DNA from: Cyanomargarita calcarea GSE-NOS-MK-12-04C
Lineage (GTDB): Bacteria; Cyanobacteriota; Cyanobacteriia; Cyanobacteriales; Nostocaceae
Reading direction: 5' to 3'
DNA length: 53,928 nt
NCBI GenBank assembly: GCA_019359595.1
Contig: JAHHGZ010000047.1
Span: 1 to 53,928 of the forward strand
The position numbers and the translations under genes are program-made. Within the stretch, counting starts at the first letter, position 1. Each line of letters starts with the position of its first letter. Below, piece by piece: positions 18,101 through 26,619 of this stretch. The notes beneath the pieces were generated by a model that saw nothing but the letters and a program-made list of their open reading frames with translations, ran no database searches and had not been told where the DNA came from.

Positions 18101-20891
18101 TCTTATATTCAACTTGATTCTTTTGCGTCTGACTACCTTCCACAACCTGAGTGACGCTACTATATTTCATCTGTTGCAATTCTAATCTTACCCGTTGACC
18201 TTCAGTAGCTCTTCCTGTCGGGTCAGTAACGATAACTTCCACAGGAAACGCTTTCCCTGCATCAGCCACAAAATTACTTTTTAACCCAATGAGTTGGTTG
18301 CTTGGCAATGCTGTAAAAGTTTTAGAATCCGCTACCGACAGATTAGAAACATCTGCAACTTGTACGTCTACCCGATAAGTCATCGCATAAGGTAAATCTT
18401 TTGTCACTACAACAATTTGACTGTTTTTACCATCAGCATCTAACTGAGTAGTAGTCTGCAAAACATCGCTAGTTATAGAGGGAGATTCTTCTGGATAAAA
18501 CCACTGTCGGCCAAAAGTAAATTCTTCTCTACCTTTGGGGATAAAATCTGCGCGATCGCGTGTTACAAAGTATTTGGCTTGTCCTCCTTGTACAGGAGAA
18601 CCAAATAAATAATTACTTGCGGCTTTTAACTGTATTTTTTCATTAATTAAAGCAAATTCTTTATCTAAAGAAAGCTCAACTTTAAAATTTGGCGGTTTAA
18701 ATTCAGCGACCCGAAACTCACCTGCAATTTCAAGCCCATTCTTTCCCTTTGCCTTAATGGAATAATACCCTAAAGGCTGAGTCTTGTTAATTGGATATTC
18801 TAGAGAAAAACTTCCAAATTGATTCGTCGTTTGATTGCCTAAATCAGTCTTTTTCCCATCCGGACTTACAAGACTTACTTGATAAATAGCATTCTTATCT
18901 TGTTGAATAGTGCCATTTTGTAAATAATCTGCGAAACCAGTAAATGAAGCTTTCTCACCGGGTTGATATAACTGTCTATCTGAGAAAATTACACCCCGTG
19001 ATTCTGGCTTAATCTCCTGCCAACCTGCATCAACACCATAACCATAAGAACCGCTATATTCTTCTGTACGTGAAAATGCCCAATCTTTATCTTCACGGGC
19101 AATGACTAATAACTGTGGTGATTTCTCAAACCTGGTTTTACCTGCAAAACATTGCTTCAAGTTTTCAGCATTTAGCTGTAAATTACCAGTTGCATCAGTA
19201 TTCCCAGATGCACAAGGTATAGGTTGCGGTCGATTTTTCGCTTCTAATTTTGACTCATAAATTTCGACAGCAACTTTCGCAGGTGAGCCATCAGCAAGAT
19301 GATGCACTCGAATTAACCCAGAATCAGGAAACCACTGGGAAAATACACCCAAGTTTGTTAGCTGAACCATACCATATGTTATCGGCTCTCGCCAAAGTTC
19401 CTTACCATTTTCCTGATAATTATTAGTACGTGCCTGCACACCATAAGCTAACATCCCCGTCCCAGTTCTCAACTTTTCCCGTAGAGGAACTGCTGCTTCC
19501 AATAACTGATTTTTCTTGCCTGAAACTTTAAAACTTTGCCAATCAACAACCTTCGGTAATAAATTATTGTCACCCTCTTTAGGATAAGCAGAATTAAAGT
19601 AAACTAAATCTGTTGGTTGAACTGCTTTATATGCCGCTTTATACTTTGATTCTGGTAAATTGACTGTAGAAATATTTAACTGTAAATCCTTACCGTTGGG
19701 AAAAATATTTAAATCCGCTGGAACCGAAATATCTCCAGCTAAATCTCCAGTCTCGTATTTAACTGCAACAGGCTTACCCAAACTCTGTCCAAACTTATCC
19801 TTTAGATTCCCACCAATAGTAATGGTATAAGACTTGCCAGGTTCTAAAGCATAAGGATTGATACTAACTATTTTATCTTGGTCATTTGCCTGGATCAATC
19901 TTGCGATCGCTTTTGGTGCCGGATTAATTTGAATACTTTCCAGTGCTGAAGCTGCGACTATGACATTATTAAATTCTAACTGCGGACTGCCTTTACTAAA
20001 CCTTCCATAAGCTCCACCCGCATCTGGCTGTCCGTAAAATTTAATCCCCTGAAATGCCAAAGGTGAATAAGTCGCTATCTTACTCGCAAAAGCTGTTTCA
20101 CTAGACAAATTTCCCTCAGATGGAAGTATTCCAGGGGAAAATTCTAAACGGTAACGAGTTGCTCTTTCTAAATTTTGTTGCGGAGTTAAATTATATGTCC
20201 AATTCCGTGCAGATGGGTCAAATTTTTCTAGAGGTTGTTCTTCTTCGGGCTTTTCTTCTTTTGCCAATTCTATCTTGAATTGTATTCCCTTATTTTTACC
20301 TTCTGGGATTAATTGTAAATGTTTTTGTACTGATGTTAAATCTAGTTCTACATTTGAGGTAAATTGTAAGATTTCTTTTAAATCAATAGGTGCATCGTCA
20401 GGATTCTCAACCGGATTTTTACCGGGTAAGTTAGTTAATTTGATAGCTTCGGTGTTAAAAGTCCATGCTAAATCTTTATCGAGACGATGTTTTTTTAAAT
20501 CTGCTAAATCTGCTTTGAGAGTGACTTTAAATCGAGTTGCTTTTGGTAATGCTTTATCTGCTTGATAGCCTACCATGCGGGGTGTCAAAAATCGAAATTT
20601 TCCACCGGGTAATGTTGGGATTAATTCAAATTTTTGTAATATTTGCTGTTGCTCTACACTATCTAAGCTTTCAACTGGAATTAAAGCTTCTTTAAATCGG
20701 ATGCGGATTTGTTGGAGTGGTTCTGCATCTCCAATTGGACTTATTTGTTCTATCCAGTCTGGTAAATTGGGTGGCTTCAATTCTGCGACTGCTGGAAGTA
20801 GTTGTTTGTTGGAGAAGTTGATTAAATTGCAGCCGGTGATTCCTGTTAATGTGAAAATAAGGAGGATTTGTATTAGTATTTTGGTTAACAT
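15186..20891 (-). CDS. Bacterial alpha-2-macroglobulin-like lipoprotein (YfhM/YfaS family), thioester-less
   Basis: 1901 aa. A lipoprotein signal ends with lipobox ITGC (Cys21), so the protein is anchored in a membrane facing the periplasm. It has the run of Ig-like macroglobulin domains of this family (for example GVIFSDRQLYQPGEKASFTG near 640, a standard MG-domain opening), the A2M middle domain (TTWRVMAVATDGNLRFGNGE) and the helical thioester-type domain near the C-terminus. Where thioester members have GCxEQ, this one has VFEQEDLPFTEPAASK (about 1413-1428), so the reactive Cys is absent and it cannot form the covalent protease trap. The expected role is protection of the envelope by trapping or shielding proteases. 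It is divergent from the penicillin-binding protein 1C gene at 21239, the classic partner of bacterial macroglobulins (defence plus wall repair). Confidence 0.92.
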   Translation of the reverse strand: MLTKILIQILLIFTLTGITGCNLINFSNKQLLPAVAELKPPNLPDWIEQISPIGDAEPLQQIRIRFKEALIPVESLDSVEQQQILQKFELIPTLPGGKFRFLTPRMVGYQADKALPKATRFKVTLKADLADLKKHRLDKDLAWTFNTEAIKLTNLPGKNPVENPDDAPIDLKEILQFTSNVELDLTSVQKHLQLIPEGKNKGIQFKIELAKEEKPEEEQPLEKFDPSARNWTYNLTPQQNLERATRYRLEFSPGILPSEGNLSSETAFASKIATYSPLAFQGIKFYGQPDAGGAYGRFSKGSPQLEFNNVIVAASALESIQINPAPKAIARLIQANDQDKIVSINPYALEPGKSYTITIGGNLKDKFGQSLGKPVAVKYETGDLAGDISVPADLNIFPNGKDLQLNISTVNLPESKYKAAYKAVQPTDLVYFNSAYPKEGDNNLLPKVVDWQSFKVSGKKNQLLEAAVPLREKLRTGTGMLAYGVQARTNNYQENGKELWREPITYGMVQLTNLGVFSQWFPDSGLIRVHHLADGSPAKVAVEIYESKLEAKNRPQPIPCASGNTDATGNLQLNAENLKQCFAGKTRFEKSPQLLVIAREDKDWAFSRTEEYSGSYGYGVDAGWQEIKPESRGVIFSDRQLYQPGEKASFTGFADYLQNGTIQQDKNAIYQVSLVSPDGKKTDLGNQTTNQFGSFSLEYPINKTQPLGYYSIKAKGKNGLEIAGEFRVAEFKPPNFKVELSLDKEFALINEKIQLKAASNYLFGSPVQGGQAKYFVTRDRADFIPKGREEFTFGRQWFYPEESPSITSDVLQTTTQLDADGKNSQIVVVTKDLPYAMTYRVDVQVADVSNLSVADSKTFTALPSNQLIGLKSNFVADAGKAFPVEVIVTDPTGRATEGQRVRLELQQMKYSSVTQVVEGSQTQKNQVEYKTVAQTEITSASTPQSVTLTPTESGSYRIQANCKDAITDLQIWVTGENPVAWGGTEPDKLEVKLDKKEYKAGETATALIQSPYPEAELYFAVVKDKPVYQKVTKVKGGAPQIQFQVTPEMLPNAAVQAVLVRQGKPLKELEPGSIDKLVKIGFTPFKVDLEDKYLKLQVTPLQTSLEPGVEETIQLELKDNQGNPTKGQLTVMVVNEAILQLSGYRPPDLVNTVYAEQPISTRFSDNRPDVVVQQQSVALPKGWGYGGGLSAGAANTRIRNDFRPLAYYNGSVLTDDWGKAQIKFKLPDNLTTWRVMAVATDGNLRFGNGEGTFITTKALLTNAILPQFARPNDKFQAGLSVTNSTGKMGTLVINGELGGVVKFADNKSCRDIRCNLSTAAESTTRAYRFPMIASNVGFGKIRFTTKLNGTDDAFEVPLEIKPLEITEQVVETGVTQKQVKIPLNVDKNIIPDGGGLDIQLASTLIPEIKAPAKEVFEQEDLPFTEPAASKLIIAASLQSLSGKWGVGLNLNQEANQAIEKLQKLQLADGGFAAFPGQEKSDPWISTYAAESLAKANQVFPGLGNEVIPSLKKYLQKILANPGQYEFCKQQPCKSQMQLNALIALAELKDKRNSFLTDIYQQRNAFDLVTQIKLTRYLAQFPEWQDESKQLSTKLQQNIYETGRTAVVSLPSKWGWMNSNTTAQAEALRLLIAENAKPETIDKLFQSLLALRRNGTWQNSYENAQALTALVEYSQLQPTPPNFTATAKLAGKKLGENRFQGYRNPNLEIKLPADKLPRGRNDLILQKYGNGTLHYLLTYRYRLQGNQPGRFNGLRVTREIHRINEEKVLGSSNLTVSTQPLTIETGQVFDIGLEIIADHPVDSVIVTDPLPAGFEAVDDSFQTKTAALLSKADSWQLGYKTIYSDRISAFADHLEPGVYSLHYLVRSVTPGTFIYPGAEVHLQYAPEEFGRSADSTLVLNEP

Positions 20892-20921
20892 TTTGGGTTA
20901 TAATGAATAAGTTTTATCGGT

Positions 20922-21060
20922 CTAACCTTCGCGTACTTCGCGTCTTCGCGGTTAATTTATAATTTTTTTCTAGAGGAAAGAGAGTATATGAAGTTTTAAT
21001 GGATTTATTGTAAGTTATTTTTTTTGATTAACCGCGAAGACGCGAAGTACGCAAAGGTTG
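20922..21060. repeat. Inverted pair of dispersed GCGAAGACGCGAAGTACG elements in a divergent promoter region
   Basis: Arm 1 (20922-20956) and arm 2 (21027-21060) are near-perfect reverse complements built on CCGCGAAGACGCGAAGTACG, separated by about 70 AT-rich bases. They lie between the divergently transcribed macroglobulin and pbpC genes. Single or paired copies recur at 33911, 34075, 34239, 34333, 42470 and 50003. The region 20892-21238 holds no gene otherwise and must contain both promoters. Confidence 0.65.
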
Positions 21061-21238
21061 GAGAGGAAAGGTAAATCATTTAGGATTGATATAGATAACC
21101 AATGAAGTCAGAGAATTCCGGAAAATCGCTAAATATCTTAATCATTTAGAGAAATTTAATTTTTGGAAATATCTCCTGATAGAAGTTAAATTAGTGCGTC
21201 AAAATAAGGATAGGTTTTTCTGGGTGAAGGATTGGCTG

Positions 21239-23653
21239 ATGAAATTAGCTAGGCACTGGCTTATCCAATTTAAACGATTTTTTCGGCATCAGTTGTATCG
21301 CAGAATAACTCAAATCATACTGGTGTCGCTGCTGATATGCTTTTTAGTGCGATCGCTGCCTTTTTTAGCTCCTATTCGGAGTGCGGATATTGCCCAAGAT
21401 AAACAAGCGATCGCTTTCACAGATCGGAATGGTTTACCGTTGGGAACTTTACTCACCCTGAACAGCGAACATACTGCAGTTGTTCCCCTAAATCAAGTTT
21501 CTTCTCAATTTATCCGTGCGATTATTGCTGCGGAGGATGGCAGCTATTATCATCATGGGCCTTTGGATATGAAAGCGATCGCCCGTGCTGTTAAGGATGC
21601 CATTCATGCTAAAAGAGTTGTTTCTGGTGCTTCGACGATTACTATGCAATTGGCCAGGATGTTGGATGCTTCTGAGCGCAATTTGTGGGGTAAGGTGAGG
21701 GAAGTTTGGCTCTCATGGCGGTTAGCTGCGGGGATGAATAAGGATGAAATTCTAAGAGCTTATGTGAATCGTCTGCCAATGGGGGGGAATATTTATGGTG
21801 TGGAAGCTGCATCTCGGATCTACTTTTCTATACCTGCAAGCGATTTAAATTTGGCGCAAGGGAGTTTGTTGGCTGCGATTCCCAACAATCCGACTTATTT
21901 TAATCCTTATCAACATTGGAAGCGTTTGAAGCAGCGACAGAAGTATGTCCTGAATAGGATGGTACAGGATGGTTATATCACTCCCGCTGTGGCTGAACGT
22001 GCGTATGCGGAAAAGGTGATTTTTGAGTCTCGGCAAAAAGGAATTATTGCTGCACCGCATTTTCTGTTTTGGTTGTCTTCTCAAAGAACTCTAAGAACCC
22101 CACCCCTAACCCCTCCCCGCATGCAGGGAGGGGGACTAGAAAAAACCCCACCTCGTATGCAGAAAGGGGGACTGGAAAAAACCCCTCCCCATATGCAGGG
22201 AGGGGAACTGAAAAAAACCCCTTTACCTCTATCCCCAGAGCAGCCAAGGTGGACTTCTCCTATCCGAACGACGATAAATCGGCCTTTACAGCAGTTTGTG
22301 GAAGCACAGGTACAGCAGGTAATTGAAAATCTCAAAGGAAATAATGTCCACGATGCTGCAGCTTTGGCAATCGATAATCATACTGGGGAAGTTTTGGCTT
22401 ATGTCGGTTCGCCGAATTATTTTGATGAGGTAAAATTAGGGCGTAATGATGGTGTTCAAGCGTTACGTCAACCAGGTTCTACTCTTAAGCCTTTTTTGTA
22501 TGAGTTGGCTTTAGAAAAAGGTGTGATTCGTCCTAATACAATCTTGCTGGATGAGCCTACCTACTACGCGATTCCTGGAGCGAAACTTTACAGCCCTACA
22601 GATTACAACAAAACTTTTCTCGGGAAAGTCCGGGTGCGGATTGCCTTAGCCAATTCTCTAAATGTGCCGGCAGTAAGGGTATTAGAAAAAGTAGGGGTAC
22701 AAAGTTTTCTGGAACGTTTGCGGCAACTGGGGTTTGAACATTTAACTCAACCTGCCGAATATTATGGCTTGGGTTTGACTCTCGGTAGTGGTGAAGTCAG
22801 TCTCTGGGAGTTAGCAAGGGTTTACGTCACAATGGCAAGATTTGGAAATGCCACCCCACTGCTTACTACATTCTCCCCACTCCCCACTCCCCGTTCCGTA
22901 CTCCCCAACCCCACAACTTGGCAATTAATCGCTGATATGTTGAGCGATCGCCATGCTCGGGCAACTGCTTTCGGTGTAGACTCTGTATTGGCTTTACCGT
23001 TTCCTAGTGCTGTAAAAACTGGCACTTCTTCTAATTTTCGCGATACTTGGACTGTTGGCTTTACTACCGATTACACTGTGGCTACTTGGGTAGGTAATTT
23101 CAATGGGGAACCAATGCGTCAAGTTTCTGGGGTGACTGGGGCTGCACCTTTATGGAATCGGATTATGTTACACCTGCACGAACATCAAGAACCCGGAGGT
23201 TTTCTACCGCCAAAAGGTTTAGTACAACTACCTATTTGTGCAATTTCGGGGTTAAAACCTACACCTGATTGTTCGTCAGTAGTTCAGGAATATTTCTATC
23301 CTGAAGATATCGCTGATGAAAGTAAGCCGGAAAATAAATCGAGTGTGGTTGCGAAGAAGTTGAGGATTTTGTCTCCGAATGATGGTGCTGTATTTCTGCT
23401 GTATCCCGGTGAAGAGGGGAAGCAAAAATTGGAGTTTAAGTTGGCTGGATCGGATGGGTCTGTTGAGTGGTGGCTGAATGGGGAAAAGCTGGGGACAGAT
23501 GCATCCAGTGTATTTTGGAATTTGCAACCAGGGAAGTGGACTTTGTCAGCTAGAAATGGTGAGGTGACGGATAAGGTAAGTTTTCAGGTGCAGTTAGCTA
23601 GGATAAAATCTTCTCGTCGAGGTTTTTCCGTTGTGAGTCCGAGAAGGGAATAG
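21239..23653 (+). CDS. pbpC: Penicillin-binding protein 1C (bifunctional glycosyltransferase/transpeptidase)
   Basis: It polymerises and cross-links peptidoglycan at the outer face of the plasma membrane. The start is set at ATG 21239 because GAAGGA precedes it by 7 nt; an in-frame GTG at 21194 would add 15 residues. One N-terminal membrane helix (ITQIILVSLLICFLVRSLPF) is followed by GT51 glycosyltransferase (IIAAEDGSYYHHG, GASTITMQLARM, YVNRLPMGGNIYGVE), a linker carrying an unusual repeat, the transpeptidase (SxxK in QPGSTLKPF near 414, SxN in NSLNVPAV, KTG in VKTGTSSNF near 593) and the C-terminal BiPBP_C domain typical of PBP1C (LRILSPNDGAVFLL). The pairing with a divergent macroglobulin supports PBP1C over PBP1A/B. 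Length is in the usual 750-800 range plus the insert. Confidence 0.93.
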   Translation: MKLARHWLIQFKRFFRHQLYRRITQIILVSLLICFLVRSLPFLAPIRSADIAQDKQAIAFTDRNGLPLGTLLTLNSEHTAVVPLNQVSSQFIRAIIAAEDGSYYHHGPLDMKAIARAVKDAIHAKRVVSGASTITMQLARMLDASERNLWGKVREVWLSWRLAAGMNKDEILRAYVNRLPMGGNIYGVEAASRIYFSIPASDLNLAQGSLLAAIPNNPTYFNPYQHWKRLKQRQKYVLNRMVQDGYITPAVAERAYAEKVIFESRQKGIIAAPHFLFWLSSQRTLRTPPLTPPRMQGGGLEKTPPRMQKGGLEKTPPHMQGGELKKTPLPLSPEQPRWTSPIRTTINRPLQQFVEAQVQQVIENLKGNNVHDAAALAIDNHTGEVLAYVGSPNYFDEVKLGRNDGVQALRQPGSTLKPFLYELALEKGVIRPNTILLDEPTYYAIPGAKLYSPTDYNKTFLGKVRVRIALANSLNVPAVRVLEKVGVQSFLERLRQLGFEHLTQPAEYYGLGLTLGSGEVSLWELARVYVTMARFGNATPLLTTFSPLPTPRSVLPNPTTWQLIADMLSDRHARATAFGVDSVLALPFPSAVKTGTSSNFRDTWTVGFTTDYTVATWVGNFNGEPMRQVSGVTGAAPLWNRIMLHLHEHQEPGGFLPPKGLVQLPICAISGLKPTPDCSSVVQEYFYPEDIADESKPENKSSVVAKKLRILSPNDGAVFLLYPGEEGKQKLEFKLAGSDGSVEWWLNGEKLGTDASSVFWNLQPGKWTLSARNGEVTDKVSFQVQLARIKSSRRGFSVVSPRRE
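22101..22220 (+). repeat. 36-bp in-frame tandem repeat inside pbpC
   Basis: Three units with exact 36-nt spacing (the ATGC core at 22121, 22157 and 22193) encode 12-residue repeats TPPRMQGGGLEK, TPPRMQKGGLEK and TPPHMQGGELKK. Each unit is itself a palindrome of the form CCCTCCC..ATGCA..GGGAGGG, a pattern typical of intergenic repeats in cyanobacteria. It sits in the linker between the two catalytic domains and keeps the frame. Confidence 0.75.
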
Positions 23654-23716
23654 GAGTTAGGAGTTAGGAGTTTGGAGTTTGGAGTTAGGAATTAGGAGTT
23701 AGGAGTTAAAACTCAT
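23650..23716. repeat. Heptamer tandem repeat (GGAGTTA units)
   Basis: An array of GGAGTTA / GGAGTTT units directly after the pbpC stop codon, of the short-tandem-repeat (STRR) type known from filamentous cyanobacteria. The array at 24270-24385 carries the complementary units, so the two could pair across the intervening 550 bp. Confidence 0.65.
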
Positions 23717-23736
23717 CACTCATTATGACATTTTTA

Positions 23737-23869
23737 GCCCTGAAATAAATTATCCCTTCGGGACGCTGCGCGAACGGGCTTAAAGCTTAAACCCATTAAA
23801 ATGGGTTAAAAAGCTTATTCAGTTAGCTTTAGCTAACTTTAGCTTTCAGCCCGAAATTTATTTCAGGGC
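23737..23869. mobile_element. 133-bp MITE-like element with 15-bp perfect terminal inverted repeats
   Basis: Ends are GCCCTGAAATAAATT and AATTTATTTCAGGGC. The interior contains nested stems (ACCCATTAAAATGGGT; AGTTAGCTTTAGCTAACT), so the whole can fold into one long structured hairpin. There is no coding capacity. Target-site duplication is not clear at the edges. Confidence 0.6.
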
Positions 23870-24080
23870 AGATTTAAGGCTTATTGAGAATGGTGCAAGA
23901 TGTGAGATTACCTAGCTCAAAGACAGCTTTTTTGTTTATTTTTGTGTTTTTTCGGGAATTTACTAGCTGTAATGTGTTTATAGAGGATGAGGTCAAGGAT
24001 TTTTTGAGAATTTCCTCTACTTCTTTGGACTGACTACCACTCTCAAATTCACCCTTAAAAGCAATATCGAGGTGGGTATC

Positions 24081-24242
24081 ATGACAACCACACAAACTGA
24101 CTCGAAGAAACAAGAACACAAATCAAGCAAGAAGAAACAGTCTTTTCCTCCAGTTAGTATTGGTACTCCCCGAGTACCTGTGCAACAACACAAAACAAAT
24201 CACGAGTATGAATTGCTGAGTGATTGGGATCATGCAAGTTAG
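24081..24242 (+). CDS. Small protein of 53 residues, unknown function
   Basis: An ATG at 24081 preceded by GAGGTGG at 7-8 nt opens a 53-codon frame. The product starts MTTTQTDSKKQEHKSSKKKQ, a strongly basic, Lys-rich segment, continues SFPPVSIGTPRVPVQQHKTN and ends acidic (HEYELLSDWDHAS). No signal peptide or Cys. I recognise no family. The good ribosome-binding site and the charge segregation argue for a real gene; its position between a MITE and heptamer arrays argues for caution. Confidence 0.5.
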   Translation: MTTTQTDSKKQEHKSSKKKQSFPPVSIGTPRVPVQQHKTNHEYELLSDWDHAS

Positions 24243-24269
24243 TTAAGGATTAGTGGTTATTTGTTAGTG

Positions 24270-24385
24270 GTTAGTGCTCCAAACTCCTAACTCCAAACTC
24301 ATAACTCCTAATTCCTAACTCCTAACTCCAAACTCCTAACTCCTAACTCCAAACTCATAACTCCTAATTCCTAACTCCTAACTCT
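24270..24385. repeat. Heptamer tandem repeat (TAACTCC units) downstream of recN
   Basis: About 15 units of TAACTCC/AAACTCC/TAATTCC run up to the recN stop codon. Units are 7 nt with drift, so this is an STRR array and not a CRISPR: there are no spacers. Confidence 0.7.
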
Positions 24386-24389
24386 TCCC

Positions 24390-26132
24390 CTACTTCCCCA
24401 GCCGATGATTTGCAGCTTGGTTTAATAGAGATTCCGCAAAAGCGATCGCATCTTGAGCCGATTTCCCTCCCGCTAGCTGTGCTAGTTCTTCGCGTCTGGT
24501 GGTAAGGTTCTCTAAGGCTGTAACTCGCACTACGGTACGCTCTTCTTTGTGTCCATTGTTTTCTTTTTTACCCGACCATTCCTTGATGCTTTGCTTGGAA
24601 ACCCTAAAATGACGGTCTGCCATTGCTGCTACTAGGGGTTGATGAGTGACACATAATACTTGTTGCTGCTGACTGAGCTGATGAAGTTTTTCGGCGATCG
24701 CTTGGGCAACTCTTCCGGAAACACCCACGTCGATTTCGTCAAATATCATTGTCCCTGGTGCGTCTGTTTGAGAGAAACAAGCTTTTAGTGCTAGTAAAAA
24801 GCGGCTCATTTCTCCACCGGAGGCAATTTCTGTTAAGGATTGTAAAGGTTCTCCGGGGTTGGGGCTAAACATAAAGGTAATTTTATCTGCACCGGCGAGG
24901 GTTGGGGCTGTGGGTACAATCTCAATTTGAAATTGGACTTTTTCCATCGCTAGGGGCTTGAGTTCTTTCACCAGTCGTGATTCTAAAGTCGCTGCAGTTT
25001 TGCGGCGCAGTTGAGTTAATTTATCACAAGTGGCATTAAGTCTTTGTTGACATTCTTTCTCATGTTTTTCCAGACTTTCGATTGATTGCTCGGTGTCGTT
25101 AAGCTGGGATAATTCTGTTTGAATGCGTTGGTAATAGGCTAGAGCTTCTGTGAGGGTAGGCCCATATTTCCGACAAATTTGTTTCAACTCCCCAATTCGC
25201 TCTTCCACCTCTTCCAAACGGTGGGGATCTGCTTCCAAATCTTCACCATATGTATTTATCTGACGGGCAACTTCCACCACTGCTGTTTGAGCATCCCGCA
25301 CTAAATCTAATAACGGTTGCAGTTGAGTATCGTATTCCACCATGTTAGTTAACGACACTTCGCTATCCCCCAGCAAATCTGTCGCTGTGGGATTCTCACC
25401 CTCAGTTTGGTATAGAGCCTGATAAATTTTGTAACTCATCTGTTGCAAATCCACCACATGATTCAGGCGTTCCCGTTCTTGCTGTAGCTTTTCTAACTCA
25501 TCAGGTTCGCTGAGGTTGGCTCCTCCTAATTCCTGCACTTGATAGGTAAGTAAATCCAATTGTTGCAGCCGTTCCCGCTCGCAGGTGCGGCGACTCTCTA
25601 AGGCTTGATGAGCCGTGAGGTAAGCAGCAAAGACGGTGGCGACGTATTGGCGCTGCTGCATTGCAGAATCCCCGCCATATAAATCCAACCAATCGCGGAC
25701 TTGGGCTGACTGTCCCACCTGTACAGTTTGACCTTGGGCGGTGATTTCCACTAGGCGATCGCGCAATCCTGTCAACATCTGGCGATTCACCAAAACTCCA
25801 TTCACCCGCGAACGACTGCGGATATTACTGCTAGTAGCGGTAATTTCTCGACAGACAACTACTGAATTTTCATCGATTAAATCAATTTCTTGTTCGCTCA
25901 ACCAAGCAGCTAATGCGGAATTGGATGTAAAAGTAGCTTCTACCATTGAGCGACTTGTGCCGGTGCGGATGACTCGACTTGAGACTTTCCCACCCAACGC
26001 TGCATCAATAGCATCCAATATAATCGACTTACCCGCGCCAGTTTCCCCAGTTAAGACATTTAGTCCAATGCCAAATTCCAGTTCCAGTTCGTCAACGAGG
26101 GCAAAATTTTCTATTCGCAACAGAGATAACAT
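24390..26132 (-). CDS. recN: DNA repair protein RecN (SMC-like ATPase)
   Basis: RecN is a cohesin-like ATPase that gathers DNA ends during recombinational repair of double-strand breaks. The 580 residues give the full domain plan: N-terminal ATPase half with Walker A GETGAGKS (29-36), a central coiled coil interrupted by the short hinge, and the C-terminal half with the signature ASGGEMSRFLLALK (about 434) and Walker B MIFDEIDVGVSGRVAQAI. The RecN-specific start MLSLLRIENFALVDELELEF is intact. The start is ATG 26132; it is a single gene, convergent with the small ORF at 24081. No LexA box was identified in the 480 bp upstream. Confidence 0.97.
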   Translation of the reverse strand: MLSLLRIENFALVDELELEFGIGLNVLTGETGAGKSIILDAIDAALGGKVSSRVIRTGTSRSMVEATFTSNSALAAWLSEQEIDLIDENSVVVCREITATSSNIRSRSRVNGVLVNRQMLTGLRDRLVEITAQGQTVQVGQSAQVRDWLDLYGGDSAMQQRQYVATVFAAYLTAHQALESRRTCERERLQQLDLLTYQVQELGGANLSEPDELEKLQQERERLNHVVDLQQMSYKIYQALYQTEGENPTATDLLGDSEVSLTNMVEYDTQLQPLLDLVRDAQTAVVEVARQINTYGEDLEADPHRLEEVEERIGELKQICRKYGPTLTEALAYYQRIQTELSQLNDTEQSIESLEKHEKECQQRLNATCDKLTQLRRKTAATLESRLVKELKPLAMEKVQFQIEIVPTAPTLAGADKITFMFSPNPGEPLQSLTEIASGGEMSRFLLALKACFSQTDAPGTMIFDEIDVGVSGRVAQAIAEKLHQLSQQQQVLCVTHQPLVAAMADRHFRVSKQSIKEWSGKKENNGHKEERTVVRVTALENLTTRREELAQLAGGKSAQDAIAFAESLLNQAANHRLGK

Positions 26133-26619
26133 TTAATGAAATTCTCCCTGATATTTATCAAAAACTCTTACGGGTGGAGGTTGACACGGTGACAAAGGGA
26201 CTATTAGTAGAGGAGGACTTGAGGGAGAGGTCATATCGGAAATTTACTAATTTCGCTTTACCGAGCTTCACCGCTTAATTAAAAAATTTATTGTAAGAGG
26301 AACTGCCTTAATTGCTGTGGGGTTTACAACCCATCAAGAGCAATAGTCACTACTATATAAATAAGACTGACTATTCAAGTGTACCAAACCTAGTTTCATG
26401 TAACTTACTATGTATATTCCCGTTGATGAGACATTTTTTCAATTATCTGTGTCAGCTATTGAGAAAATGTCTCAATAAATAATAGAACTAAAATTTTTCT
26501 AAGCAAATACCACTTAAAGTAAGCATTCAGTAAAAATATTTATTCCTTTTTCTGGATGCCAGTTGCTAGCAAATTGTTACAATATGTAACGTGATGACTC
26601 CAACGCGGTGGCTTTATCC
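26133..26619. other. Divergent intergenic region recN / ubiB-like gene
   Basis: Must hold promoters for both flanking genes. A hairpin at 26428-26473 has arms GAGACATTTTTTCAAT and ATTGAGAAAATGTCTC around a 14-nt loop. No ORF of note. Confidence 0.5.

Noticed and set aside
22044-22335. Pro/Gly-rich ORFs in several frames inside pbpC
   Set aside because: They arise from the palindromic 36-bp repeat, which stays open in most frames; pbpC is clearly the coding frame.
23874-24119. 81-codon ORF on the minus strand
   Set aside because: Overlaps the small plus-strand ORF that has a better ribosome-binding site; no recognisable features.
24270-24385. CRISPR array
   Set aside because: Repeat unit is 7 nt with drift and no spacers; no cas genes. 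It is a heptamer array.
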